A stretch of 64,000 bases of DNA from Aristolochia californica. Its lineage: Eukaryota > Streptophyta > Magnoliopsida > Piperales > Aristolochiaceae. The position numbers were made by a program, and so were the translations under genes. Of the stretch, positions 26,299 through 39,200 are shown in pieces. Numbering within the stretch: the first letter of the stretch is position 1; every line of letters starts with the position of its first letter. The stretch covers positions 16,614,801 to 16,678,800 of the forward strand of contig JARWKL010000015.1 of NCBI GenBank assembly GCA_029961685.1. Direction: 5' to 3'. A model generated the notes under the pieces. That model made no database searches and was not told where the DNA came from. It saw only the letters and a program-made list of their open reading frames with translations.

Positions 26299-29200
26299 CC
26301 CACCACAATTAAAACAAGTTAGGTGCAATTTGAAATCTCTTTCTTATAAAATTCCACCATGCTATTTGGGGTTGTACTAGTGGAATTTCCAAAACTTAGA
26401 TAACAAAACTTCGGAGTTCTTTTTTTAGTGCGTGAAATAATTTTCTTCACTTACATTAATTATATTTTTCAATTTTTTTTGCGAACATGAACTCTAAAAT
26501 TTTCATTTTGTTGTGATTGTTTTGTTTATGAGAAAAGTGGGAAAAGTTTGGATTTGAAAAAAAGTTGAACATCCAAAATTGAAACGCACAAATGCTGAGA
26601 GAGATAATTAAGAAAATTTTCTCTGATATTGAAGGATAGGCAAAAAGTTGGTTGTTTGGCTTTGGTAAATATCCAACCACACGATAACTTGAGAATTTAA
26701 TTTTTTCTACTCCTAGAAATTTTTTGATCATTAGGTCATTTCTATCTTCAACATGTTTCTGGCATACATACCCACCACATTTAAAACATGTTAGGATCAA
26801 TTAGAAATCTCTTTCTTATAAAATTCCACCAAGCTATTAGGGGTTGTACTAGTAGAATTTCCCAAACATAGGATAACAAAACTTTGGAGTTCATTTTTTA
26901 GTACACGAAATAATGTTCTTCACTTACAATTAGAATAGTTATCAAATTTTTTTGCAATCATGAACTCTAAAATTTTCATTTTGTGGTGATCGTTTTGTTT
27001 ACGAGAAAAGTGCGACAAGTTTGGATTTGAAAAAAAATTGAACATTCAATTTGGAAACGATCAAATGCTGAGAGAGATAATTCCAAAAAGTATCTCTGAT
27101 TTTGAAGGATAGGCAAAAAGTGGGTTGTTTGGCACTAGTAAATATCCGACCATACATTAACTTGCGAATTAAATTTTTTCAACTTCTTGAAATTTTTTTA
27201 TCATTAGGTCATTTGCATCTACAACATGTTTCTGGCATGCATACCCACCACGTTTAAAACATGTTACGATCAAATAGAAATCTCTTACTTATAAAATTCC
27301 ACCAAGCTACTAGGGGTTGTACTAGTGGAATTTCCCAAACATGGATAACAAAACTTTGGAGTTCATATTTTAGTGCGTGAAATAATTTTCTTCACATACA
27401 TTTATTATAGTTTTCAATTTTTTTTGCATACATGAACTCTTGAATTTTCATTTTGTTGTGATCGTTTTATTTTCGAGAAAAGGGGGACAAGTTTGGATTT
27501 GAAAAAAATTGAACATCCAAAATAGAAACGAAAAAATGTTGAGAGAGATAATTCCACAAAGTATCTCGGATTTTGAAGGATAGGCAAAAAGTGGGTTTTT
27601 TGGCTCTGGCAAATATCCAACCACGCGTTAACTAGAGAATTTAATTTTTTCTACTCGAAATTTTTGGATCATTAGGTTATTTGCATCATCAACATGTTTT
27701 TGGCATGCATACCCACCACATTTAAAACATGTTATGATCAAATAGAAATCTCTTTTTTATAAAAAACCACCAAGTTATTAGGGGTTGTACTAGTGGAATT
27801 TCCTAAAAATGGATAACAAAACTTATGAGTTCATTTTTTAGTGCGTGAAATAATTTTCTTCACTTACATTTATTATAGTTTTCAAATTTTTTTGCATACA
27901 TGAACTCTAAAATTTTTAATTTGGTGTGATCGTTTTGTTTACGAGAAAAGTGGGACGAGTTTTGATTTGAAAAAAAATTGAATATCCAAAATGGAAACGA
28001 ACAAATGCTGAGAGAGATAATTCCAAAAAATATCTCGGATTTTGAAGGATAGGCAAAAAGTGGGTTGTTTGGCTCTGGTAAATATCCAACCACACGTTAA
28101 CTTGAGAATTTAATTTTTTCTTCTCCTTGAAATTTTTGAATCATTAGGTCATTTGCATCTTCAACATGTTTCTGGCATGCAAACCCACCACTTTTAAAAC
28201 ATGTTAGGATCTTTTAGAAATCTCTTTCTCTTAAAATTTCACCAAGCTATTAGGGGTTGTACTAGTGGAATTTCCCAAACAAGGATAACAAAACTTTGGA
28301 GTTCATTTTTAATGAGTGAAATAATTTTCTTCACTTACATTTATTATAGTTTTCAAATTATTTTGCATACAAGAACTCTAAAATTTTCATTTTGTTGTGA
28401 TCGTTTTGTTTACGAGAAAAGTGGAACAGGTTTGGATTTGATAAACAATTGAACATCAAAAATGGTAACGCACATATGCTGAGAGAGATAATTCCAAAAA
28501 TTATCTCTGATTTTGAAGGATAGGCAAAAATTGGGTTGTTTAGCCATGGTAAATATCCTACCACACGTTAACTTGAGAATTTAATTTTTTCTACTCCTTG
28601 AAATTTTTGGATCATTTGGTCATTTGCATCTTCAACATGTTTCTGGCATGCACACGCACCACATTTAAAACATGTTAGGATCTATTAGAAATCTCTTTCT
28701 TATAAAATTCCATCAAGCTATTAGGGGTTGTACTAGTGGAATTTCCCAAACATGGATAACGAAACTTTGGAGTTCATTTTTAATGAGTGAAATAATTTTC
28801 TTCAGTTACATTTATTATAGTTTTCAAATTATTTTGCATCCAAGAACTATAAAATTTTCATTTTGTTGTGATCGTTTTGTTTACGAGAAAAGTGGGACAG
28901 GTTTTGATTTGATAAAAAATTGAACATCGAAAATGGTAACGCACATATGCTGAGAGAGATAATTCCAAAAAGTATCTCTGATTTTGAAGGATAGGCAAAA
29001 TTGGGTTGTTTAATCATGGTAAATATCCTACCACACGTTAACTTGAGAATTTAATTTTTTCTACTCCTTGAAATTTTTGGATCATTTGGTCATTTGCATC
29101 TTTAACATGTTTCTGGCATGCACACCCACCACATTTAAAACATGTTAGGATCTATTAGAAATCTCTTTCTTATAAAATTCCATCAAGCTATTAGGGGTTG

Positions 29201-32200
29201 TACTAGTGGAATTTCCCAAACATGGATAGGCAAAACATTGGAGTTCATTTTTTAGTGTGTGAAATAATTTTCTTCACTTACATTTATTATAGTTTTCAAA
29301 TTTTTTTGCATACATGAACTCCCAAACTTTCATTTTGTTGTGATAGTTTTGTTTAAGAGAAAAGTGGAAGAAGTTTGGATTTGAAAAAAATTGAACATCC
29401 AGAATGGAAACGCACAAATGCTGAGAGAGATAATTCATAAAAGTTTCTTTGATTTTGAAGTACAGGCAAAAAGTAGGTTGTTTGGCTCATAAATATCCAA
29501 CCACACGTTAACTTGAGAATTTAATTTTTCTACTCGAAAATTTTGGATCATTAGGTCATTTGCATCTTCTACATGTTTCTTGCATGCATACCCACCACAT
29601 TTAAAACATGTTAGGATCAATTAGAAATCTCTTTCTTATAAAATTCCACCAAGCTATTAGGGGTTGTACTAGTAGAATTTCCCAAACATGGATAACAAAA
29701 CTTTGGAGTTCATTTTTTAGTACATGAAATAATGTTCTTCACTTACATTTAGAATAGTTATCAAATTTTTTTGCAAACAACTCTAAAACTTTCATTTTTT
29801 GGTGATCGTTTTGTTTACGAGAAAAGTGGGACATGTTTGGATTTGAAAAAAATTGAACATTCAAATTGGAAACGCTCAAATGCTGAGAGAGATAATTCCA
29901 AAAAGTATCTTTGGTTTTGAAGGATAGGCAAAAAGTGGGTTGTTTGGCACTAGTAAATATCCGACCGTACGTTAACTTGCGAATTAAATTTTTTCTACTT
30001 GAAATTTTTGGATCATTAGGTCATTTGCATCTACAACATGTTTCTGGCATGCATACCCACCACATTTATAACATGTTACGATCAAATAGAAATTTCTTAC
30101 TTATAAAATTCCACCAAGCTATTAGGGGTTGTACTAGTGGAATTTCCCAAACATGGATAACAAAACTTTGGAGTTCATATTTTAGTGTGTGAAATAATTT
30201 TCTTCACTTACATTTATTATAGTTTTCAATTTTTTTTGCATACATGAACTCTTGAATGTTCGTTTTGTTGTGATCGTTTCGTTTACGAGAAAAGGGGGAC
30301 AAGTTTGGATTTGAAAAAAAATTGGACATCCAAAATGGAAACGAAAAAATGTTTAGAGAGATAATTCCACAAAGTATCTCGGATTTTGAAGCATAGGCAA
30401 AAAGTGGGTTGTTTGGCTCTCGCAAATATCCAACCACACGTTAACTAGAGAATTTAATTTTTTCTGCTCCTTGAAATTTTTGGATCATTAGGTCGTTTGC
30501 GTCTTCAACATGTTTCTGGCATGCATACCCACCACAATTAAAACAAGTTAGGTGCAATTTGAAATCTCTTTCTTATCAAATTCCACCATGCTATTTGGGG
30601 TTGTACTAGTGAAATTTCCAAAACTTAGATAACAAAACTTTGGAGTTCATTTTTTAGTGCGTGAAATAATTTTCTTCACTTACATTAATTATATTTTTCA
30701 ATTTTTTTTGTGAAGATCAACTCTAAAATTTTCATTTTGTTGTGATTGTTTTGTTTACGAGAATAGTGGGACAAGTTTGGATTTGGAAAAAAATTGAACA
30801 TCCAAAATTGAAACGCACAAATGCTGAGAGAGATAATTCAAAAAATTATCTCTGATATTGAAGGATAGGAAAAAAGTTGTTTGTTTGGCTCAGGTAAATA
30901 TCCAACCACACGATAACATGAGAATTTAATTTTTTCTACTCCTAGAAATTTTTGGATCATTAGGTCATTTCTATCTTCAACATGTTTCTGGCATACATAC
31001 CCACCACATTTAAAACATGTTAGGATTAATTAGAAATCTCTTTCTTATAAAATTCCACCAAGCTATTAGGGGTTGTACTAGTAGAATTTCCAAAACATGG
31101 ATAACAAAACTTTGGAGTTCATTTTTTAGTTCATGAAATAATGTTCTTCACTTACATTTAGAATAGTTATCAATTTTTTTTGCAAACAAGAACTCTAAAA
31201 TTTTCATTTTGTGGTGATCGTTTTGTTTACGAGAAAAGTGCGACAAGTTTGGATTTGAAAAAAAATTGAACATTCAATTTGGAAACGTTCAAATGCTGAG
31301 AGAGATAATTCACAAAAGTATCTTTGATTTTAAAGGATAGGCAAAAAGTGGGTTGTTTGGCACTAGTAAATATCTGACCATACGTTAACTTACGAATTAA
31401 ATTTTGTCTACTTCTTGAAATTTTTGGATCATTAGGTCATTTGCATCTACAACATGTTTCTGGCATGCATACCCACCACATTTAAAATATGTTACGATCA
31501 AATAGAAATCTCTTACTTATAAAATTCCACAAAGCTATTAGGGGTTGTACTAGTGGAATTTCCCAAACAAGGATAACAAAACTTTGGAGTACATATTTTA
31601 GTGCGTGAAATAATTTTCTTCACTTACATTTATTATAGTTTTCAATTTTTTTTGCATACATGAACTCTTGAATTTTCATTTTGTTGTGATCGTTTTGTTT
31701 ACGTGGAAAGGGGGACAAGTTTGGATTTGAAAAAAAATTGAACATCCAAAATGGAAACGAAAAAATGTTAAGAGATAATTCCACAAAGTATCTCGGATTT
31801 TGAAGGATAGGCAAAAAGTGGGTTGTTTGGCTCTGGCAAATATCCAACCACACGTTAACTAGAGAATTTAATTTTTTCTACTCCTTGAAATTTTTGGATC
31901 ATTAGGTCATTTGCATCTTGAACATGTTTCTGGCATGCAAACCCACCAATTTTAAAACATGTTAGGATCTATTAGAAATCTCTTTCTTGTAAATTTCCAC
32001 CAAGCTATTAGGGGTTGTACTAGTGGAATTTCCCAAACATGGATAATAAAACTTTGGAGTTCATTTTTAATGAGTGAAATAATTTTCTTCACTTACATTT
32101 ATTATAGTTTTCAATTGATTTTTGCATACAAGAACTCTAAAATTTTCATTTTGTTGTGATCATTTTGTTTACGAGAAAAGTGGGAGAGGTTTGGATTTGA

Positions 32201-32413
32201 TAAAAAATTGAACATCGAAAATGGTAACGCACATATGCTGAGAGAGATAATTCCAAAAAGTATCTCTGATTTTGAAGGATAGGCAAAAATTGGGTTGTTT
32301 AACCATGGTAAATATCCTACCACACGTTAACTTGAGAATTTAATTTTTTCTACTCCTTGAAATTTTTGGATCATTTGGTCATTTGCATCTTCAACATGTT
32401 TCTGGCATGCACA
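26299..32413. repeat. Interleaved local monomer duplications
   Basis: Diagnostic units recur with irregular offsets. The GAATAGTTATCAA type appears in the units starting at 26771, 29591 and 31000 (offsets 2820 and 1409 bp, i.e. six and three monomers). The GTTACGATCAAATAGAAATC type follows each of them at 27244, 30056 and 31472. The AGTTAGGTGCAATTTGAAATC unit occurs at 26299 and 30528. Units at 28184 and 28655 are near-identical neighbours carrying GATTTGATAAA and ATGGTAACGCACATATGCTG. This is the footprint of repeated unequal exchange over blocks of a few monomers. Confidence 0.7.
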
Positions 32414-35400
32414 CCCACCACATTTAAAACATGTTAGGATCTATTAGAAATCTCTTTCTTATAAAATTCCATCAAGCTATTAGGGGTTGTACTAGTGGAA
32501 TTTCCCAAACATGGATTGGCAAAACATTGGAGTTCATTTTTTAGTGTGTGAAATAATTTTCTTCACTTACATTTATTATAGTTTTCAAATTTTTTTGCAT
32601 ACATGAACTCCCAAATTTTCATTTTGTTGTGATAGTTTTGTTTAAGAGAAAAGTGGAAGAAGTTTGGATTTGAAAAAAATTGAACATCCATATTGGAAAC
32701 GCACAAATGCTGAGAGAGATAATTCATAAAAGTTTCTCTGATTTTGAAGTATAGGCAAAAAGTGGGTTGTTTGGCTCTGGTAAATATCCAACCACACGTT
32801 AACTTGAGAATTTAATTTTTCTGCTCGAAATTTTTGGATCATTAGGTCATTTGCATCTTCAACATGTTTCTTGCATGCATACCCACCGCATTTAAAATAT
32901 GTTAGGATCAATTAGAAATCACTATCTTATAAAATTCCACCAAGTTATTGGGGGTTGTACTAGTGGAATTTCCCAAACATGCATAACAAAACTTTGGATT
33001 TCATTTTTTAGTGGGGGAAAAAAATTTCTTCACTTACACTTATTTTAGTTTTAAATTTTTTTTGCATACATGACCTGTAAAATTTTTCTTTTGTTGTGAT
33101 CGTTTTGTTTACGAGAAAAGTAGGACAAGTTTGGATTTGAAAAAAATTGAACATCCAAAAAAGGAAACGCACAAATGCTGAGAAAGATAATTCTCAAAAG
33201 TATCTCTGATTTTGAAGGATAGGCAAAAAGTGGGATAGGCACAAATGCTCTGGTGAATATCCAAGCATATGTTAACTTGAGAATTTAATTTTTTCTACTC
33301 TTTGAAATTATTTGATCATTAGGTCATTTGCATTTTCAACATGTTTTTGGCATGCCTACCCGCCACATTTAAAACAGGTTAGAAACAATTAGAAATCTCT
33401 TTCTTACAAAATTCCACCAAGCTATTAGAGGTTGTACTAGTGGAATTTCCCAAACATGGAAAACAAAACTTTGGAATTCATTTTTTAGTACGTGAAATAA
33501 TTTTCTTCACTTACATTTATTATAGTTTCAATTTTTTTTGCATACATGAACTCTAAAATTTTCATTTTGTTGTGATCGTTTTTTTTACGACAAAAGTGGG
33601 ACAAGTTTGGATTTGAAAAACAATTGAACATCCAAAAAAGGAAACGCACAAATGCTTAGAAAGATAATTCCCAAAAGTATCTCTGATTTTGAAGGGTAGG
33701 CAAAAAGTGGGATAGGCACAAATGCTCTGGTAAATATCCAAGCATATGTTAACTTGAGAATTTAATTTTTTCTACTTCTTGAAATTTTTTTATCATTAGG
33801 TCATTTGCATTTTCTACATGTTTCTGACATGCCTACCCGCCACATTTAAAACAGGTTAGAAACAATTAGAAATCTCTTTCTTATAAAATTCCACCAAGCT
33901 ATTAGAGGTTGTACTAATGGAATTTCCCAAACATGGAAAACAAAACTTTGGAGTTCATTTTTTAGTGCATGAAATAATTTTCTTCACTTACATTTATTAT
34001 AGTTTTCAATTTTTTTTGCATACATGAACTCTAAAATTTTCATTTTGTTGTGATCGTTTTTTTTACGAGAAAAGTGGGACAAGTTTGGATTTGAAAAACA
34101 ATTGAACATCCAAAAAAGGAAACGCACAAATGCTTAGAAAGATAATTCCCAAAAGTATCTCTGATTTTGAAGGATAGGCAAAAAGTGGGATAGGCACAAA
34201 TGCTCTGGTAAATATCCAAGCATATGTTAACTTGAGAATTTAATTTTTTCTACTTCTTGAAATTTTTTTATCATTAGGTCATTTGCATTTTCTACATGTT
34301 TCTGACCTGCCTACCCACCACATTTAAAACATGTTAGAACCAATTAGCAATCTCTTGCTTATAAACTTCCACCAAGCTATTAGGGGTTGTACTAGTGGAA
34401 TTTCCCAAACATGGAAAACCAAACTTTGGAGTTCGGTTTTTAGTGCGTGAAATAATTTTCTTCACTTACATTTATTATAGTTTTCAATTTTTTTTGCATA
34501 CATGAACTCTAAAATTTTCATTTTGTTGTGATTGTTTTGTTTACGAGAAAAGTGGGATAAGTTTGGATTTGAAAAAAAAATTGGACATCCAAAATGGAAA
34601 CGCATAAATGCTGAGAGAGATAATTCATAAAAGTTTCTCTGATTTTGAAGTATAGGCAAAAAGTGGGTTGTTTGGCTCTGGTAAATATCCAACCACACGT
34701 TAACTTGAGAATTTAATTTTTCTACTCGAAATTTTTGGATCATTAGGTCATTTGCATCTTCAACATGTTTCTTGCATGCATACCCACCGCATTTAAAATA
34801 TGTTAGGATCAATTAGAAATCACTTTCTTATAAAATTCCACCAAGTTATTAGGGGTTGTACTAGTGGAATTTCCCAAACATGGATAACAAAACTTTGGAG
34901 TTCATTTTTTAGTGGGTGAAAAAAATTTCTTCACTTACACTTATTTTAGTTTTAAATTTTTTTTGCATACATGACCTGTAAAATTTTTCTTTTGTTGTGA
35001 TCGTTTTGTTTACGAGAAAAGTGGGACAAGTTTGGATTTGAAAAAAATTGAACATCCAAGAAAAGAAACGCACAAATGCTGAGAAAGATAATTCTCAAAA
35101 GTATCTCTGATTTTGAAGGATAGGCAAAAAGTGGGATAGGCACAAATGCTCTGGTGAATATCCAAGCATATGTTAACTTGAGAATTTAATTTTTTCTACT
35201 CTTTGAAATTATTTGATCATTAGGTCATTTGCATTTTCAACATGTTTTTGGTATGCCTACCCACCACATTTAAAACAGGTTAGAAACAATTAGAAATCTC
35301 TTTCTTATAAAATTCCACCAAGCTATTAAAGGTTGTACTAGTGGAATTTCCCAAACATGGAAAACAAAACTTTGGAGTTCATTTTTTAGTGCGTGAAATA

Positions 35401-36208
35401 ATTTTCTTCACTTACATTTATTATAGTTTTCAATTTTTCTTGCATACATGAACTCTAAAATTTTCATTTTGTTGTGATCGTTTTTTTTACGAGAAAAGTG
35501 GGACAAGTTTGGATTTGAAAAACAATTGAACATCCAAAAAAGGAAACGCACAAATGCTTAGAAAGATAATTCCCAAAAGTATCTCTGATTTTGAAGGATA
35601 GGCAAAAAGTGGGATAGGCACAAATGCTCTGGTAAATATCCAAGCATATGTTAACTTGAGAATTTAATTTTTTCTACTTCTTGAAATTTTTTTATCATTA
35701 GGTCATTTGCATTTTCTACATGTTTCTGACATGCCTACCCACCACATTTAAAACATGTTAGAACCAATTAGAAATCTCTTGCTTATAAACTTCCACCAAG
35801 CTATTAGGGGTTGTACTAGTGGAATTTCCCAAACATGGAAAACCAAACTTTGGAGTTCAGTTTTTAGTGCGTGAAATAATTTTCTTCACTTACATTTATT
35901 ATAGTTTTCAATTTTTTTTGCATACATGAACTCTAAAATTTTCATTTTGTTGTGATTGTTTTGTTTACGAGAAAAGTGGGATAAGTTTGGATTTGAAAAA
36001 AAAATTGGACATCCAAAATGGAAATGTACAAATGCTGAGAGAGATAATTCCAAAAAGTATCTCTGATTTTGAAGGATAGGCAAAAAGTGGGTTGTTTGGC
36101 TTTGGTAAATATCCAACCACAAGTTAAGTTGAGAATTTAATTTCTTCTACTCCTTGAAATTTTTGGATCATTAGGTCTTTTGCATCTTCAACATGTTTCT
36201 GGCATGCG
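32414..36208. repeat. Four-monomer duplication with GGGATAGGCACAAATGC variant units
   Basis: The stretch from 32882 reappears from 34783, an offset of 1901 bp. A variant unit, in which AAAAAGTGGG is followed by ATAGGCACAAATGCTCTGG instead of the usual TTGTTTGGCTCTGG, occurs at 33232, 33712, 34190, 35133 and 35615. The 33712 and 34190 units are almost identical neighbours (478-bp offset). The second block has two variant units where the first has three. Units starting at 34314 and 35738 share CTCTTGCTTATAAACTTCC, confirming a three-monomer offset there. Confidence 0.75.
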
Positions 36209-39200
36209 CCCACCACATTTAAAACATGTTAGAATCAATTAGAAATCTTTTTCTTATAAAATTCCACCAAGCTATTAGGGGTTGTACAATTGGAATTTCT
36301 CAAACATGGATAACAAAACTTTGGAGTTCATTTTTACTGCGTCAAATAATTTTGTTCACTTACATTTATTATAGTTTTCATTTTTTTATCATACATGAAC
36401 TCTAAAATTTTCATTTTGTTTTGATCGTTTTGTTTAGGAGAAAAGTGGGACAGGTTTGGATTTGAAAAAAAATTGAACATCGAAAATGGAAACGCACAAA
36501 TGCTAAGGGCGATAATTCCAAAAAGTATCTCTGATTTCAAAGGAAAGGCAAAAATTGGGTTGTTTGGCTATGGTAAATATCCTACCACAGGTTCACTTGT
36601 GAATTTAATTTTTTCTACACCTTTAAATTTTTGGATCATTAGGTCATTTGCATCTTCAACATGTTTCTAGCATGCACACCCACCACATTTAAAACATGTT
36701 AGGATCTATTAGAATTCTCATTCTTATAAAATTCCATCAAGCTATTAGGGGTTGTACTAGTGGAATTTCCCAAACATGGATAGCAAAACTTCTGAGTTCA
36801 TTTTTTAGTGTGTGAAATTATTTTCTTCACTTATATTTATTATAGTTTTCATATTTTTTTGCATACATGAACTCCCAAATTTTCATTTTGTTGTGATAGT
36901 TTTGTTTAAGAGAAAAATGGGACAAGTTTGGATTTGAAAAAAAATTGAACATCCTAAATGCAAACGCACAAATGTTGAGAGAGATAATTCGTAAAAGTAT
37001 CTCTGATTTTGAAGGATAGGCAAAAACTGGGTTGTTTGGCTCTGGTAAATATCCAACCACACGTTAACTTGAGAATTTAGTTTTTTCTTCTCCTTGAAAT
37101 TTTTGGATCATTAGGTCATTTGCATCTTCAACATGTTTCTGGCATGCTTACCCACCACATTTAAAATATGTTATGTTCAAATAGAGATCTCTTTCTTATA
37201 AAATTCCACCAAGTTATTAGGGGTTGTACAAGTGGCATTTCCCAAACATGGATAAAAAAACTTTGGAGTTCATTTTTACAGCGTGAAATAATTTTCTTCA
37301 CTTACATTTATTATAGTTTTCAATTTTTTTGGCATACCTGAACTCTAAAATTTTCATTTTGTTGTGATCGTTTTGGTTACAAGAAAAGTGGGAGAGGGTT
37401 GGATTTGAAAAAAAACTGAACATCAAAAATGGAAACGCACAAATGCTGAGAGAGATAATTCCAAAAAATATCTCTGATTTTGAAGGATAGGCAAAAATTG
37501 GGTTATTGGGCCATGGTAAATATCCTACCACATGTTAACTTGAGAATTTAATTTTTTCTACACCTAGAAAATTTTGGATCATTAAGTCATTTGGATCTTC
37601 AAAATGTTTCTAGCATGCACACCCATCACATTTAAAACAGGTTAGGATCTATTAGAAATCTCTTTATTATAAAATTCCATCAAGCTATTAGGGGTTGTAC
37701 TTGTGGAATTTCCCAAACATGGATAACAAAACTTTGGAGTTCATTTTTTAGTGCGTGAAATTTTTTTTTTCACTTACATTTATTTTAGTTTTCAAATTTT
37801 TTTGCATACAAGTACTGTAAAATTTTCATTTTTTTGTGATCATTTTGTTTATGAGAAAAGTGGGACAAGTTTGGATTTGAAAAAAAATTGATCATCCAAA
37901 AAAGGAAACGAACAAATGGTGAGAAACATGATTCCCAAAAGTATCTCTGATTTTGTAGGATAGGCAAAAAGTGGGTTGTTTGGCTCAGGTAAATTTCCAA
38001 CCACATGTTAACTTGAAAATTTAAATTTTTCTACTCCTTGATAGTTTTTGATCATTAGGTCATTTGCATCTTCAACATGTTTCTGGCATGCATAACCGCC
38101 ACATTTTAAACATTTTAGGATCAATTAGAAATCTCTTTCTTATAAAATTCCACCAAGCTATTAGGTATTGTACTAGTGGAATTTCACAAACATGGATAAA
38201 AAAACTTTGGAGTTGATTTTCTAGTGCGTGAAATAATTTTCTTCATTTACATTTATTATTATTTTCAATTTTTTTTGTATGCATGAACTTTAAAATTTTC
38301 ATTTTGTTGTGATCGTTTTGTTTACGAGAAAAGTGGGACAAGTTTGGCTTTGAAAAAAAATTGAACATCCAAAATGGAAACGCACAAATGCTGAGAGAGA
38401 TAATTCTAAAAAGTATCTCTGATTTTGAATGCTAGGAAAAAAGTGGGTAGTTTGGCTATGGTAAATATCCAAACACACGTTAACTTGATATTTTAATTTT
38501 CTCTACTCCTTGAATTTTTTTGATCATTAGGTCATTTTCATTGTCAACATGTTTCTGGCATACAAACCCACAACTTTTAAAACATGTTATGATTTATTAG
38601 AAAACTCTTTCTTATTAAATTCCACCAAGCTATTAGGGGTTGTACTAGTGGAATTTCCCCAACATGGATAACAAAACTTTGGAGTTCATTTTTAGTGAGT
38701 GAAATAATTTTCTTCTCTTACAGTTATTATAGTTTTCAATTTTTTTTGCATACATGAACTCTAAAATTTTGTTTTTGTTGTGATTGTTTTTTTTACGAGA
38801 AAAGTGGGACAAGTTTGGATTTGAAAAAAAATGGAACATCCAAAATGGAAACGTACAAATGCTGAGAGAGATAATTCATAAAAGTATCTCTGATATTGAA
38901 GGATAGGCAAAAAGGGGATTGTTTGGCTATGGTAAATATCCAACCACACGTTAACCTGAAAATTTAATTTTTTCTACTCCTTGAAATTTTTGGATCATTA
39001 GGTCATCTGGCATCTTCATTTTGTTGTGATCATTTTTTTTACAAGAAAAATTGGAGAGGTTTGGATTTTATAAAAAATTGAACATCGAAAATGGAAACGC
39101 ACAAATGCTGAGAGAGATAATTCCAAAAAGTATTTCTGATTTCGAATGATAGGCAAAAAGTGGGTTGTTTGGCTCTGGTAAATATCCAACCACATGTTAA

